Shown: piece after piece, positions 10,431 to 21,399 of the stretch
Position numbering within the stretch: position 1 is the stretch's first letter
Layout of the letters: every line of letters starts with the position of its first letter
DNA from: Mesostigma viride
Taxonomy: Eukaryota > Streptophyta > Mesostigmatophyceae > Mesostigmatales > Mesostigmataceae
Direction of reading: 5' to 3'
Length of the DNA stretch: 51,161 nucleotides
NCBI GenBank assembly: GCA_009746045.1
Contig: RPFO01000507.1
Coordinates: forward strand, 1 to 51,161
Notes under the pieces: generated by a model
The model's input: only the letters and a program-made list of their open reading frames with translations
Database searches by the model: none
Told to the model about the DNA's origin: nothing
Position numbers and translations under genes: made by a program

Positions 10431-12762
10431 CCAATATGACCCCGTGGATGGGTGGGATGAGGATGGGGTGGGTTTGACGGGACCTAGTGCACGTAGTGAC
10501 TCACCTCCTGTGCTAGCCACGGATAATGTGGGAGGCCCGCCTAGCGTGGCCTCGCCGGAGGGTCAGGGTCCTGCCCATGCGCCTCGCCCACCTAGGGACC
10601 TGGCTTCAACGGTCACGGCCTTGTGGCGTGCTCAGGCGCTTAAAGCGAAAGCTGCATCAGGGGTGGCTCAGGTCAAAACTCTCTCACAGGGGGTCAGGCC
10701 GGTTAAGTCAGCCTTGTTTCCTACGTGTAGACCGTGGCAGCTGGTGGCTGTGGACACGCAAGCATCCGTGTCTATTATCTCTCGTCGGGCAGCCACCCTG
10801 TATCCAGTGCTAGAGTCGCCGTACAAATCGGTGACCGACTTTGCAGGCACTTCGGCATATCAAGTTACCGGGATGGTGGTGCTGCCGGTGTTGGGCATTG
10901 ACACGCCGTTTCACGTCGTGGATGGCTACGAGGATGTGGCCTTGCTGGGCGAACCTTTCGTATCATACCCGGGGTTCTCAGTGTCCGCTGACTTGCTGTC
11001 AGTCGCGGGGGTGGGCAGCATCCCGCTTCGCGAGTACCACGCTCCATTGGGGGTGGTGGTCGGGCAGCCCGGCGTCGTGCGGCGCTTACCGATGGCGGCG
11101 TTTTCCACACCGCCGCTCGTCCAGTCCATCATTCAGCCTCAGGATTGGCACCCGCGCAGCTTCGGCCTCCACTCACACTCACTGGCGGCGGATAGCCCTG
11201 TGACGTGGGAGCAACTTGTCCTGGACTGTCAAGATCCTCTCAAGTTTGCTTTGTGGCGCGACGCGTTCATTCGAGCCAAGGAGCAGTGGCGAGAGCGCGA
11301 GGTCTACCGAGGATTGGAGAGTGTGCCAGCCGGGGCCACGCGGTTGCGGTTGAAGTTCGTGCTCACCTACAAGCCGGACGAGACCAACTCTTCGGTGGTG
11401 TTCCGGGTAAGGCCCGTGGTCACGGAGACGAAGGGGTCCTCCCCGCTGGATGCCAAGGATCTTTATACCCCTGGGCTCAACCATGTTTCGCATCGGCTAC
11501 TGACGGTCATCTACTTGGGCAAGCGGAACGCGGGCAAGGACTACGGGATGTGGTGCGGTGACTTTCAGCGGGCATTCCTCCACAGCGACGCTGGGGTCGC
11601 GCAGCAAACATGGCAAGGCACCCGCTACGTGGTGAAGGTCCCGGTGGTCTGGCAGGATGGCACCATTGGCAGCGAGTATATCGAGCTGTTGACAGGGGTG
11701 GAGGGGCTGCAGAGCTCTCCCATCATCTTCCGCATTTCCGCGGAGGAGGTCTTGCAGAGCTTAGGGGCCACGTACCATCGCGCGGATCCTAACTTCTTTG
11801 TGGTCCCCACCGGCGTCCCTGGCGAGCCAGCCCTCTTCGTGTGGCATGGCGATGACTTCAAGCTGGTGGCACCTCGCACCTTTGCTACCCAGTTTCTTGC
11901 TGCAGTGGCGGCTAAGTTTCCCCTGGGCAGGGCGGTGGATCATGAGGAGGGTAAACCCGTGGTGTTTTGCGGCGTGCAGTCTACGTTGCAGCGGGATTCG
12001 CGTTCTGGCGAATGGGTCATGCACATGCAGGATAGCCGCAACTATGTGGTTGACCTGCTGGCCGACCTCCCGTCCCCGCTGTTGGCAACCCATGGGCCCT
12101 CGGTTAAGGGCAAGCTCGGGTGGTTGGCGGACACGGTGGCACCTGATTTGGCAGTGCTCGCTCGCCTGCCCGATGATGTGCTGGAAGGACTAGGGTCCAT
12201 TCATGTTCGGCGGCAGCTGGCCATGACGCCCGGCATTGTGCTTCGTGGGCTCGATTGCTCACAGCCGGTGCACCTCGAGATAGTGACGGATGCTAATCTA
12301 GAGACGCGCACAGTCAGCCAAGTGCGGGCCCGCATGGGGGCACTGTTCTTTATCAGCAATGAGGGCCAGCCTGGCATGTTGTTAGATTGGTACTCGCGCT
12401 TGCACAGCCGCATTGCCACTAGCCCCAACACGGCTGAATGCCGGGGCATTGTTTCAGCTATCTCACATGGCATGTGGCTGCGGTACTTGCTGGGTTGGGT
12501 ATTTGGCTCGTGTGGGTTCACTCTTCACTGGACTAGCACGGTGCACACTGACTCACAAAGTTGTTTGGCCTTCCTTGACAATCCCTATGCGCGGTCACAG
12601 GACGTTGATTACCTCGTACTCGCTGAGGCGGCCTCCTGCGTCACGCGTCTCCAGCACATCGCGGATGAACTCAATCCCGCGGATGCACTCACCAAGGAGG
12701 CGCGGGAGGCTGCCCCGCAGTACGCAGTGTTGCGCAAGCGCATGACGATGCAACACCCGTGA
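10420..12762 (+). CDS. Retropepsin-like domain, reverse transcriptase and RNase H of Copia-type element 1
   Basis: Open from the C8 frameshift to the TGA at 12760-12762. A retropepsin-like segment has the active-site motif DTQA (10753-10764) in place of DTGA/DSGA, a hydrophobic beta pattern and the distal ALLGEPFV, matching the ILG block of retroviral-type proteases. It lies after, not before, the integrase. The reverse transcriptase shows MWCGDFQRAFLHSD (first catalytic Asp, near 11550) and WHGDDFKLV (catalytic DD, near 11845). RNase H follows with IVTDANLETRT (near 12280), NTAECRGIVSA and HTDSQSCLAFLDNPYARS, ending with LNPADALTKEAR. The domains are otherwise uninterrupted, and the length is typical for Copia RT-RH. 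Confidence 0.88.
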   Translation, partial: SPGPQYDPVDGWDEDGVGLTGPSARSDSPPVLATDNVGGPPSVASPEGQGPAHAPRPPRDLASTVTALWRAQALKAKAASGVAQVKTLSQGVRPVKSALFPTCRPWQLVAVDTQASVSIISRRAATLYPVLESPYKSVTDFAGTSAYQVTGMVVLPVLGIDTPFHVVDGYEDVALLGEPFVSYPGFSVSADLLSVAGVGSIPLREYHAPLGVVVGQPGVVRRLPMAAFSTPPLVQSIIQPQDWHPRSFGLHSHSLAADSPVTWEQLVLDCQDPLKFALWRDAFIRAKEQWREREVYRGLESVPAGATRLRLKFVLTYKPDETNSSVVFRVRPVVTETKGSSPLDAKDLYTPGLNHVSHRLLTVIYLGKRNAGKDYGMWCGDFQRAFLHSDAGVAQQTWQGTRYVVKVPVVWQDGTIGSEYIELLTGVEGLQSSPIIFRISAEEVLQSLGATYHRADPNFFVVPTGVPGEPALFVWHGDDFKLVAPRTFATQFLAAVAAKFPLGRAVDHEEGKPVVFCGVQSTLQRDSRSGEWVMHMQDSRNYVVDLLADLPSPLLATHGPSVKGKLGWLADTVAPDLAVLARLPDDVLEGLGSIHVRRQLAMTPGIVLRGLDCSQPVHLEIVTDANLETRTVSQVRARMGALFFISNEGQPGMLLDWYSRLHSRIATSPNTAECRGIVSAISHGMWLRYLLGWVFGSCGFTLHWTSTVHTDSQSCLAFLDNPYARSQDVDYLVLAEAASCVTRLQHIADELNPADALTKEAREAAPQYAVLRKRMTMQHP

Positions 12763-13138
12763 GCCACACAGGGTTACGGCTCGGGCGCTTTATGAATACA
12801 GCCATAACTCACCCTGTGTTGCTAGCATTCACGAATATCATGGTGGTAGTTTTTTTTGCTTGTCCTGACCATACCCTAGCCACGTTGGACGGTGCCTTGG
12901 GCCCGTCGGCGGGTCACTGGTCCTAATAAATGGGTCACCTTTTGTCTGGTGGCATAGTTGTTTTTTGCTCGACTTATTACATCACTATTCATGTGTGATC
13001 ACAAGGGCGCGGGTCGATACCGTGGTGATTTTGACGGCCTTGAGGCCCCCTTGAGTTCCCTACCTTAGAGGGTTTTGTATGGTCTGCATTTGATGTAATT
13101 ATTTTGATAATTAATCAAAGAACAAAAGAGTATGTCGG
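12763..13138 (+). other. 3' untranslated part and polypurine tract of Copia-type element 1
   Basis: 376 bases between the stop and the 3' LTR, no ORF. A purine-rich tract (CAAAGAACAAAAGAG then TATGTCGG) abuts the LTR and matches the arrangement in element 2 (CAAAGAAAAAGAAGTCGG). The 12 bases at 12789-12800 are the exact reverse complement of 7677-7688, directly after the 5' LTR. Confidence 0.65.
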
Positions 13139-13483
13139 AGTTGAGTAACTCTAGAGCCCTAGGATCTGGCTCTAAGTTCCCCATGTCCGTCCGCACGCCT
13201 TCCGCTAGCGTCCGCTAAGCCGCCGGCTATAATCCGGCGGTCCGATGCGGTCGACCGGTCTAAGGGCGGCGCCTAGGGCCGGCGCCACCTAGGCCCCAGT
13301 CCGGGGCCTTATCCGGGTCGGTACGGACAGCTAGCTTGTCCCACCGTTACGGCTAACCGGATAGGGTTTGCTGGCTAGGACATAAACCAGTGGTGGGCTA
13401 GCTCCGACAGCAGTTCTCTGTGTTCACCTTATCCCAAGTTCAACGTGACCGACCGCCATAGCTGAGCCGGTCGGGCTTTAACT
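13139..13483 (+). repeat. 3' LTR of Copia-type element 1
   Basis: 345 bases, same length and ends as the 5' LTR, with about four substitutions. It is followed by the second GCGTA target copy. Confidence 0.92.
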
Positions 13484-13898
13484 GCGTATAGGAGACGCGC
13501 TAGCGGAGACTGCCAATAACGTGGAGGTAGCCTATCAGGGCGGCCATATCACTATCGCAGCTCTAGACCTAGCCAGGGAAGCGCTAAGCCAGATTGTGGC
13601 GACGGCGCTAGGTAGCACGAGACTGTTTAACCACTGGGTGGCGACAGCAGTGCTGGGGGAGGGGGTGCCGGATTCCGATATCATCCGGAACGCCAGGGCT
13701 CGCGAGGTGATCAACCCGTGCAGAGCACGGCAGAGGTATTTGCCCAAACCATTGAAAATATGGTTTCTGTTCATTTGGAAGAGTCGAGAGGTTACGCAGA
13801 CCGGTTTTATATTACCACTGAACCTTTCGGGGTATATTCCCGGCTTGACACGCCCAGACCGGAAACCACGTCGGGGTGGGGTCCAGAAGTCGAGATTT

Positions 13899-14217
13899 GT
13901 TAAAGGCATGTGTGATTATTATGGGGACTTAAATTAATAATTTGTAGGTGACGAGTCATTGCCAGGAAAATTATTTATTACGTCCATGTGGTGTGGCTTT
14001 CCATGGCTACCTCAAGGTAGCGTGAACATTGGTAATTATGGTAGGTGAGTGGTGGCGGCGGCCCTGGTATGCGCATGGGCCGACAATGGGTCGATAACGA
14101 CAGCTGGTATGTTGGAACATGGTGCATGCACATGCATGACTCGGTACGGCATGGTATGACATGCACAATGATGACACAATACTATAATCTGGTGAAGATA
14201 GTAGTGACCAACAGTCC
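13899..14217 (+). repeat. Dispersed direct repeat, copy A
   Basis: About 320 bases beginning TGTTAAAGGCATG and ending near CCAACAGTCCTAG. It recurs at about 17752-18090. It starts exactly at the end of the split ORF (TGT TAA). TGTT/AACA ends would suit an LTR, but no matching target duplication flanks the pair and no pol gene lies between them. Other short ORFs inside it are incidental. Confidence 0.7.
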
Positions 14218-14282
14218 TAGTGCCATTGTACAACTTGGCACATAGTCATAGTGTCCGTTCACATAGGACGAATCCCACTTAG

Positions 14283-15989
14283 CTAACCCCTAAATGGTCT
14301 GGCTGCCGATTTTCCGCCTAAAACTGAGTTACAGCCGACACGTCGGCCCCTTCTCGGGGGACCAAATGCCGCGAAAACTATTGAGAATTAGGAAAAGTTT
14401 AGCTGAGAAGATCGAAAGTTTATAATTTTCCTCACAGCATGGTACTAGGGTTTGCATACTTCTGACAAAGTTATAGAGGTGTTCTGGCCGGTCAAAGTAC
14501 AAGGGGTCAGGGTACTTTTTCACGTACAACGTGCAGTCCGGAAAACGACGACCTGGCCATGGCGGCTTGCGCCCACGCATGGCATTTACGTTTTCGTTCG
14601 AATTTTCTGACCAAACTCAGGAAATTGATTTTATACGTCCTAAAGATGATACAGGCCAATTTTGGGTTCGCGGGAATGCCATTTGATAGGTGTCGGCAGC
14701 GTTCTTGCTGGAAAAAACTGCGATCAGGCCGGACGATAGAAACGTTGACAGCAATACCTTTCCGGCGTATTTTAAAGGATATATTGGTTTCTTTGTACTT
14801 TTTATGATACATGGTAGTCGTAAACGTGCAAGGGTGGCCAGAAATCGCCGAATCGAGCGACCATGCTGCACAACTTTGGTGTGCCGAAATGCGCCATTTT
14901 GCGGCCACCGCCTGGGCCAAGGTAACGCCATCCATGCCTGGTAAAGCTTACTCATCGTTTTCCTATCGATGTTTGACGTTTATATATACGTTCTAGCTTG
15001 TGTAGCACATTCTTTTTGCATTATTCATGCTCTTTCTTGACCCTGGCCTGGCCCCTTTCTAAAACACCCTTCTTAGATGCTTCCCTCAGTCAGTTGACCT
15101 GCCACAGGGTGATGGTGATAAGTTTTAGAGGCTGTATGGGTTTGAATACCTCCATATATGTTTGTTATACATTTCCCACACACATATTGCATGAGTGTGA
15201 GGCAGTTGGCTGGTCTCTGTGGCATCATCAAGCATGTGACCGGTGAGTAGAAGCTTCCCATTGTCAGCATGTGCCACCAGGTGTGCTGGCCATCACCTGT
15301 CAAGCTATAGCAGCTTAGGCCTAGTTTATCCTTGCTAGGGCAAGCTGAAATAGGCTTAAAATCACTAGTTTGTTGGTGGCTGCCTCCTAGAATGCATGCC
15401 TTGCGTAGGGTATCCGTACCACGTTACCTACGTGCATGGACAAGGTGGCACCTGCACATAGGTGCCATGTAAGGGCAGTGTGATGATGCAGTTATGTTTC
15501 CCCATCATTGTGGAAGGGAAATGTATTGTGTGGCACGGTTGGGGGCCATATTAGTAGGTATTAGTAGGTAGTATGCCCACTCCTACCCCCTTGGTTGCTT
15601 TTTACCAACAGTACCCCTATGGGCTGTACTGGGTGTAACTGCTGGTATACCCACCCAAATGATGACCCCAATGGCTCAAACTGTTCAGCAACTAATTGTT
15701 TATCATCCCTGAAGTGGTAGGTGCCTAGCTCTGACAACATAATTCAAAATGCACATTCTACCAAAAATGAAAACGCTCGTCTTGACCCCCCTGACTTTGA
15801 CGGCAGTTATACATGGCCTACCCTGCATATATGTAAGGTTGTGATATACCAACCCGAAGGGCAACTCATGGACATGCTTGGCCCCCAAGGACAGCCATTG
15901 GATATGGGTGGGTTGGATGGCATCTGGTTTGCAAAATTGTGAAGTTACAGCCGATGCATCGGCAGTAATTCTGCCCATTTAGGGGTTAG
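14283..15989. mobile_element. Possible non-autonomous TIR element
   Basis: A 15-base sequence CTAACCCCTAAATGG at 14283-14297 is repeated in inverse orientation at 15975-15989. Just inside each end sits a small hairpin, GTTACAGCCGA-n4-TCGGC (about 14330 and 15945). The interior has no transposase and only weak ORFs. No convincing target duplication is visible, so this could also be chance plus a shared hairpin motif. Confidence 0.35.
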
Positions 15990-17751
15990 GTACTACTATC
16001 CGAGCATATCTATTTGTTAATTAGGGCTCGAATACAATTGCCCGTATTATAGATTTCTGCACGGTCAGCATAATGGGCATATTCAAGACAGGATTCTTGA
16101 CACCCTCCTTGCACATGATGCTGTCTATAAATACAAATGCTAGATCCTGGGCGAGGGTAGTCGGGTACCTAAGTGGATTCCCTCCTTACACGACACCCTG
16201 GTCTTGATATAAAACAGCAAGAAAAATGAAGGCAAGGTTGTGTAGCCCCATATTGTCACATGGAGTGCGCCACACGAGGGTGGAGCCAAACTGGAAACAG
16301 GCTCTTAAACTGTAAAGACTGGTTGCTCAGTGTTGAGTCTGGATGCAGACTGTAGCCAGTACTGGTTGATGCCAGGGTTGCAGCTGGAAACGTTGGGTAC
16401 TGGTAGCTGCTGGTAAACCGGTGACGTCAGCTGTTGTGTGTGCACACACGATCTATGCTGTGTGTGGGTACAGTGTCTTGTGTGGTGCTGGCAGTGCTAC
16501 TTTGACTTGTTTGCCAACAGGTTTTGATGCAACTTACTGCAACTACTACAAGGTGAACTGTGACGTGAGGATGTAGAGCTGGTTGCTGGACTGCTACTTG
16601 CTAGCTAGACAAGTGCGTGCAGCTGACTGCAGCTACTATCTACTCTACGCCTGTGGTGGAGAGTCATGCATGTGCTGCTGGGTGCTACTACTTCTCGTTG
16701 CTGGCTAGGCAAGTGTGGGTAGCTGCCTGCATGGACTATGCAGTGTACTCTGTTCCTGCTGGTGTTGCCTGCTGTGCTTGTTGATGCCAGTGTGATGGTG
16801 CTGATGGGACTGTGCTGTTACTGCTGCCTACATTATGGGGCAACTGGTTGCTAGTGGGTGTCTAGTGCTGGCACGTGATAATGCAACTAGCTGTTACTGC
16901 TGCTAGTGGTGCCTGCAACTAGTTAAATGTGACTGAATTATAAAACTGCAACTAGTGCTGAAAACAACGTGGGGGTTAGTGAGCACCCTCCTTAGTGTGG
17001 TGTGCAGCTGTGTCAGCAGGCTGGCCTTGAGAGCAGGACCCAGGGAATGTTCCCTTTTTTCTTGGAAACTTGGAGCATGGCAGGCTCTGGGCTCTTGAAG
17101 TGATGACCGTTAAAAAAGAATTCCGGTTTAAAAGAATGCGCCCAAAAGAATGTTGATGCCACGCGAAATGGTGCCGGTACAAAAGAAAGACCGGTTTTCA
17201 TAAAAAATTCTTGAGGTAAACAGCTCCGCCGATTTCTCGTCGATGCTCACAGCTCGCGCGGCTCAGTGGGAGCCCGTCAGGGACCCCACGCCGATTGAAC
17301 GCACTGCACTCGGCCAAAAATGTGCTGCCAGGTAAAAAATCACTGGCACTGCCTGGAACCAGAGCCGGCACCTTTTGAGTGCCAGGCTTCAGTGCCGACG
17401 TCTCCATCACCGAAATGTTGGCGTTTGATCAGTTTCGGGCATATATAAGTATAAAAGCGTAGATCTGGCCTGCGCACCGGAGCTTGGGAAATTCTTGACG
17501 GATTTTAGCGACGGTAGGTGTCACCCCGAATATTTGGTGTTACCACACGTTGAAGTAAGTCGATTGAAAGCCTTGAATTTCACGGTAGCATCTGCGCCAT
17601 AATCATGGTCGTATCAAGTACAAGAATTCGACCAAGCTGCTCCGTATATGAAAAATATAAACTATGATCAAGGCGCTCAATAAAATGTGAGCTGCCGCTT
17701 AGAGGTTGGTTAATTCCGTTGAAAGATCTTGCCCCGGACCTCCGATGCCAT
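15990..17751. other. Non-coding region, no gene recognised
   Basis: 16270-16970 is rich in CTGCTG/TGCTGGT-like low-complexity words. 17000-17600 has short minus-strand frames with protein-like composition, but no family is recognisable. Nothing else is supported. Confidence 0.4.
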
Positions 17752-18090
17752 GTTAAAGGCATGTGTGATTATTATGGGGACTTAAATTAATAATTTGTAG
17801 GTGACGAATCATTGCCAACTTAAGCGTCAGGAGCCAGGAAAATTATTTATTACGTCCATGTGGTGTGGCTTTCCATGGCTACCTCAAGGTAGCGTGAACA
17901 TTGGTAATTATGGTAGGTGAGTGGTGGCGGCGGCCCTGGTATGCGCATGGGCCGACAATGGGTCGATAACGACAGCTGGTATGTTGGAACATGGTGCATG
18001 CACATGCATGACTCGGTACGGCATGGTATGACATGCACAATGATGACACAATACTATAATCTGGTGAAGATAGTAGTGACCAACAGTCCT
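17752..18090 (+). repeat. Dispersed direct repeat, copy B
   Basis: Second copy of the repeat at 13899. It contains 18 extra bases (near 17819-17836) flanked by a short GCC repeat, so copy A may have lost them by slippage. Otherwise it is nearly identical. Confidence 0.7.
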
Positions 18091-18570
18091 AGGGTGGTCC
18101 CACGCGGAATGGGGTCATTTTTTGCGCATTTTGCAAGAAAAAAACGCTAGTTTCAATCGCCCGATCGCGTTTTTTCGCGCGAATTTGGCGTCCGATCGCG
18201 TATTTTCGAGCTAATTTGGTGTCATAATGCTTAATTCATGTCAATTTGAGCGTACATTCCACATCGAGAGGCTTGAAATTTAGTAAAACATGTCAATCTA
18301 AGGGTATATTTCACATGGAGAGACTCGACAACAACCTAAACTTCGAATCTAAAACAATAGGACGAGCACTGCCAACCACATGGAGCGCTCATCATTTCCC
18401 CTCAACTTTTTTCCTGTGGGGGAGGACGGAGGGAAGTTGAAGAGGCAGTTGTACTGGATGCCGCTAGACTACGTGATAAAGGTGGCAGAGCTGACGGACA
18501 GCAAGAGGAGGAAGTCGAAAACGCAAGAGCAGATTGCGGAAGCGAAATTACGGATAAGGCCCTCAAAAAA

Positions 18571-19374
18571 TTAAGTGCGACTGACGACCCTCCTATTGGT
18601 GTCGTATCCAGACATCTGCCCATAAAGCATCACGTCTTCTAACTTTGCATACATTGGATTCTCCGGATCCTTGTTCCCTGCCTTCATAACGGCAGAAGTC
18701 CACCCATCAGACCAAAAGGCCTCTCGTGCTCCAAAGTCTTTTTCCCCGTCCATAGTTGTCTCACTTAATAAGTCTCATTTCCAACGTGGGCTTCTCATCA
18801 CCCTCATTGCCCGCCCCCTTAGCCTCTCTTCCGCCCCCTTAGCCTTCCCTCCGGAAGTGTCAGCATGTTGAGCCGCTGGTCCGAAGTCCACCGCCACATT
18901 TGCCAAGTGTAGGATCCGCTCCACATCCTCCTTACCTGCGCGCATACCGATCAACCCATCAACGAGTGACTAAAATCGAGTTATTAGAAGAAGAGGGATT
19001 GCCAAAGTTTGGATATCAAGTGAGGACACAATCCACTCGCAGAAATTTTAGATTACCCTTCTTATAATTTACCCTTGTTGTCTTTGCACATGGTGCGGTT
19101 CGTCCTTCAACCTCTCCTCGCAGATAGACCCGGGCTGGCATAATCTTACTACGTACTCAAGGCACGGAAAGTTGGGGGGGGCAAAAGTGAAAGTTCCTGA
19201 GAGCCGACATGAAGATTCAAGGGTCGGCGGAGGAATCGGGAAGTCGTCCGTCAAATACGGTAAGCAGAGATTCTTAATACCTGGAATCGTCTTTTCGACG
19301 CACACCAAACCCGTAAAGGAAGGTTGACCTGCGTTGGATACGTCCGATTTCTGAAATCCTGGACACGGGGGCAA
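18571..19374 (-). pseudogene. Possible multi-exon gene remnant, unknown
   Basis: Minus-strand frames at 19069-19374 (CLPYLTDDFPIPPPTLESS), about 18790-18965 (LVDGLIGMRAGKEDVERILH) and 18571-18753 (DFGAREAFWSDGWTSAVMK) have natural-looking amino-acid composition and follow each other in order. They are separated by stops or shifts that could be introns. No domain is recognised. This could be a host gene fragment or a decayed DNA transposon. Confidence 0.3.
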
Positions 19375-19609
19375 CTAGCCAACTACACGAAAACTCACGA
19401 AAATCGGTGTCAAATGCCTGGGCAGCAACCCAGAATTACTGCTTGATCAGGCATTTTTTTTTTTTAGAGTTTTATCGAGACAAATGAAAAAGACAATCCG
19501 AGCGTTATCCGTTCCTCGCTGCCAGATTCTACTGGATTCCATGCGCTGACTCGCGTTGACCAAGCTTTATTCTTTGGGTTATCGGCTTCCCAACTTTCCG
19601 TGTACTAGA

Positions 19610-20000
19610 CTGGGCCTAAGCCTAAACATAGTACTGCTGGTTGTCTCCTTGATAGTACCACCGATACTAAATATATCCGGCCCTCGGCCACTACAGATTC
19701 TCTGCTGCCCATGTGCGGCGTGAGACACAACAACAACAACAACAAGCCTAAACAGTACGGCGTCCAGGTCCGCGCCGACCCAGGGGCCCGCTAGCCCTCC
19801 AGGTCCACGCAGTCCTCCCGGAGCCGCGGGCAACACTCCTTAAAAGAACTTCCGCAGGTACTTACTTACTCCTTAAAGAAGCCGGCGGTAAGGGTCCCCA
19901 AGGCCCCGAACTCCAAGACGAAGGGCACCACACGGTGGTGCCCGACATCGCCTTAGGCCGTGGGCTTGGCCCGCTCAACCCGATCCGCCGGGTAGCCCGG
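19610..20000 (-). mobile_element. 3' end of a minus-strand retroelement, probable remnant
   Basis: On the minus strand the sequence reads through a VVPFVLEFGALG-like segment (about 19960-19890), the kind of C-terminal phrase I associate with protist LINE proteins. It continues to a (TTG)n tract (about 19730-19750) and a tail containing CAAGGAGACAACCAGC. A similar word (GCTGGTTGTCTCCTTGATA) recurs at about 27024. No catalytic domain is present. Confidence 0.35.
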
Positions 20001-20814
20001 CCGCCGCCTGGGATGCACCAACTGAACCATGCGCACATGGCTAAGAGCCAAGGGGCGAGCCACAGAAACGTCAATGAGCAAGTGCCGGCTGTCTTATATA
20101 TTTGAAACATTAAGGAGACAACCACATGGCAGCAAGTATCACGGTTTTCCATATACACCGTTTCCATCCATCCATCGATCCATCGGGGTTAATGCTCCGT
20201 GACTCCCCAACGGGAGCACAAGTCTAATTAATTAATTAGTATACATCCTTTCCCGTTCATCACAACCCTCAAACTTGTACTTCTGGACTCGCCAAATCAA
20301 TCAACGAGCGTCGCCCATAAAAAAGCACGACAAGGTATGACACTCCCAACATCCGACTTCAACTGTAAAATGCACGATTCGGCAATCTTCAAAACATGAA
20401 AAATGTAGTCCTCCTTGACACTGTTCCCGATTAGGGATCACGCTATGGCTTCCAACATCGCAATGTGGTCCAGCCAGTTATCTGTGTAAGCTACACTCTC
20501 GCACAACTTAATTTGCGCGCCGACGGCACCCGCACCCGCCATCTCAACACATAGCAAGCACTTAGTATGGCAAGCGGATTATGGCCTTATCCACTTAATA
20601 GCCCGCCTCACCCTTCAAAAGTTTCATTACCGTCAATGTCTCGGGCTGCACATAACACAACAAAAACACAGTCACGCATACCGTCGTCAAGCACCTGTAG
20701 TCTACGACGCGTCGCTCGAAAACATTTACAAAAAATGATGCAAAGCAACGGAGGCATTTCGAAAGTATTCGACGAATCAAGTACCCCCGCACAAAAGCAT
20801 GTTTCACAACCTCG

Positions 20815-21345
20815 AATTGGGGAGGGGTCTCGCTGCAGCTAGACCCTTCCGTGAACGCAAAAAATAAACATCGAATAAGTGGGAGGTCTTCCTGCAACTA
20901 GACCCCTCAAATCATACAAAGATGAAACATTGAAGTTGGGAGGGGTCTAGCTGCAGCTAGACCCTTACAGGAATGCGAAAAAACAACCAATAATTGGGAG
21001 GGTCTACCTGCAGCTAGACCCTTACATGCAATCAAAAAGGATGAAACCTTGGAAGTTGGGTGGGGTCTAGCTGCAGCTAGACCCTTACAGGAATGCGAAA
21101 AAACAACCAATAATTGGGAGGGTCTACCTGCAGCTAGACCCTTACATGCAATCAAAAAGGATGAAACCAGGGAAGTTGGGAGGGGTCTAGCTGCAGCTAG
21201 ACCCTTACAAGAATGCGAAAAAACAACCAATAATTGGGAGGGTCTACCTGCAGCTAGACCCTTACATGCAATCAAAAAGGATGAAACCTGGGAAGTTGGG
21301 AGGGGTCTAGCTGCAGCTAGACCCTTACAGGAATTCGAGAACTTT
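20815..21345 (+). repeat. About 120-bp tandem units, left arm
   Basis: Four to five units alternate two half-units, each with a palindrome of the type GTCTAGCTGCAGCTAGAC, spaced about 60 bases apart and separated by AT-rich spacers (CGAAAAAACAACCAATAATT and CAATCAAAAAGGATGAAAC). A single related unit is also seen at about 26927. Confidence 0.85.
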
Positions 21346-21399
21346 ATCACAAATGAGTAACATCGTCTCTCTGCAAAGAGACCCTTGCCAAACATGCAA

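Larger units (their letters stand above)
7332..13483 (+). mobile_element. Copia-type LTR retrotransposon, complete, LTRs AGTT...AACT, TSD GCGTA
   Basis: Two 345-bp LTRs (7332-7676 and 13139-13483) differ at about four positions (near 98.8% identity), indicating a fairly recent insertion. Both begin AGTTGAG and end TTAACT, giving a short AGTT/AACT inverted end instead of TG/CA. The target duplication GCGTA is at 7327-7331 and 13484-13488. Gag starts only 19 bases after the 5' LTR. A purine-rich tract ending GTCGG lies just before the 3' LTR. The coding order is Gag, integrase, retropepsin-like domain, reverse transcriptase, RNase H. Two frameshifts interrupt it, so it is probably non-autonomous now, or mis-assembled. 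Confidence 0.92.
7064..13903 (+). pseudogene. Unknown ORF split by the Copia-type element
   Basis: The left part runs from the ATG at 7064 to the insertion point at 7331. The right part resumes at 13489 in the matching frame once one copy of the 5-bp target duplication GCGTA is removed. The right part reads as an Ala-rich, protein-like sequence (AALDLAREALSQIVATALG at about 13555) to near 13700. It then appears to shift frame and continue (AEVFAQTIENMVSVHLEES) to the TAA at 13901-13903. The product would be roughly 230 residues. I do not recognise it; a Ser-rich N-terminus and no transmembrane segment are visible. It may be a host gene exon or the first ORF of another element. The interruption is clear; the gene identity is not. 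Confidence 0.55.

Noticed and set aside
14283-14297. CCCTAAA as telomere repeat
   Set aside because: A single unit inside a possible inverted end; no tandem array.
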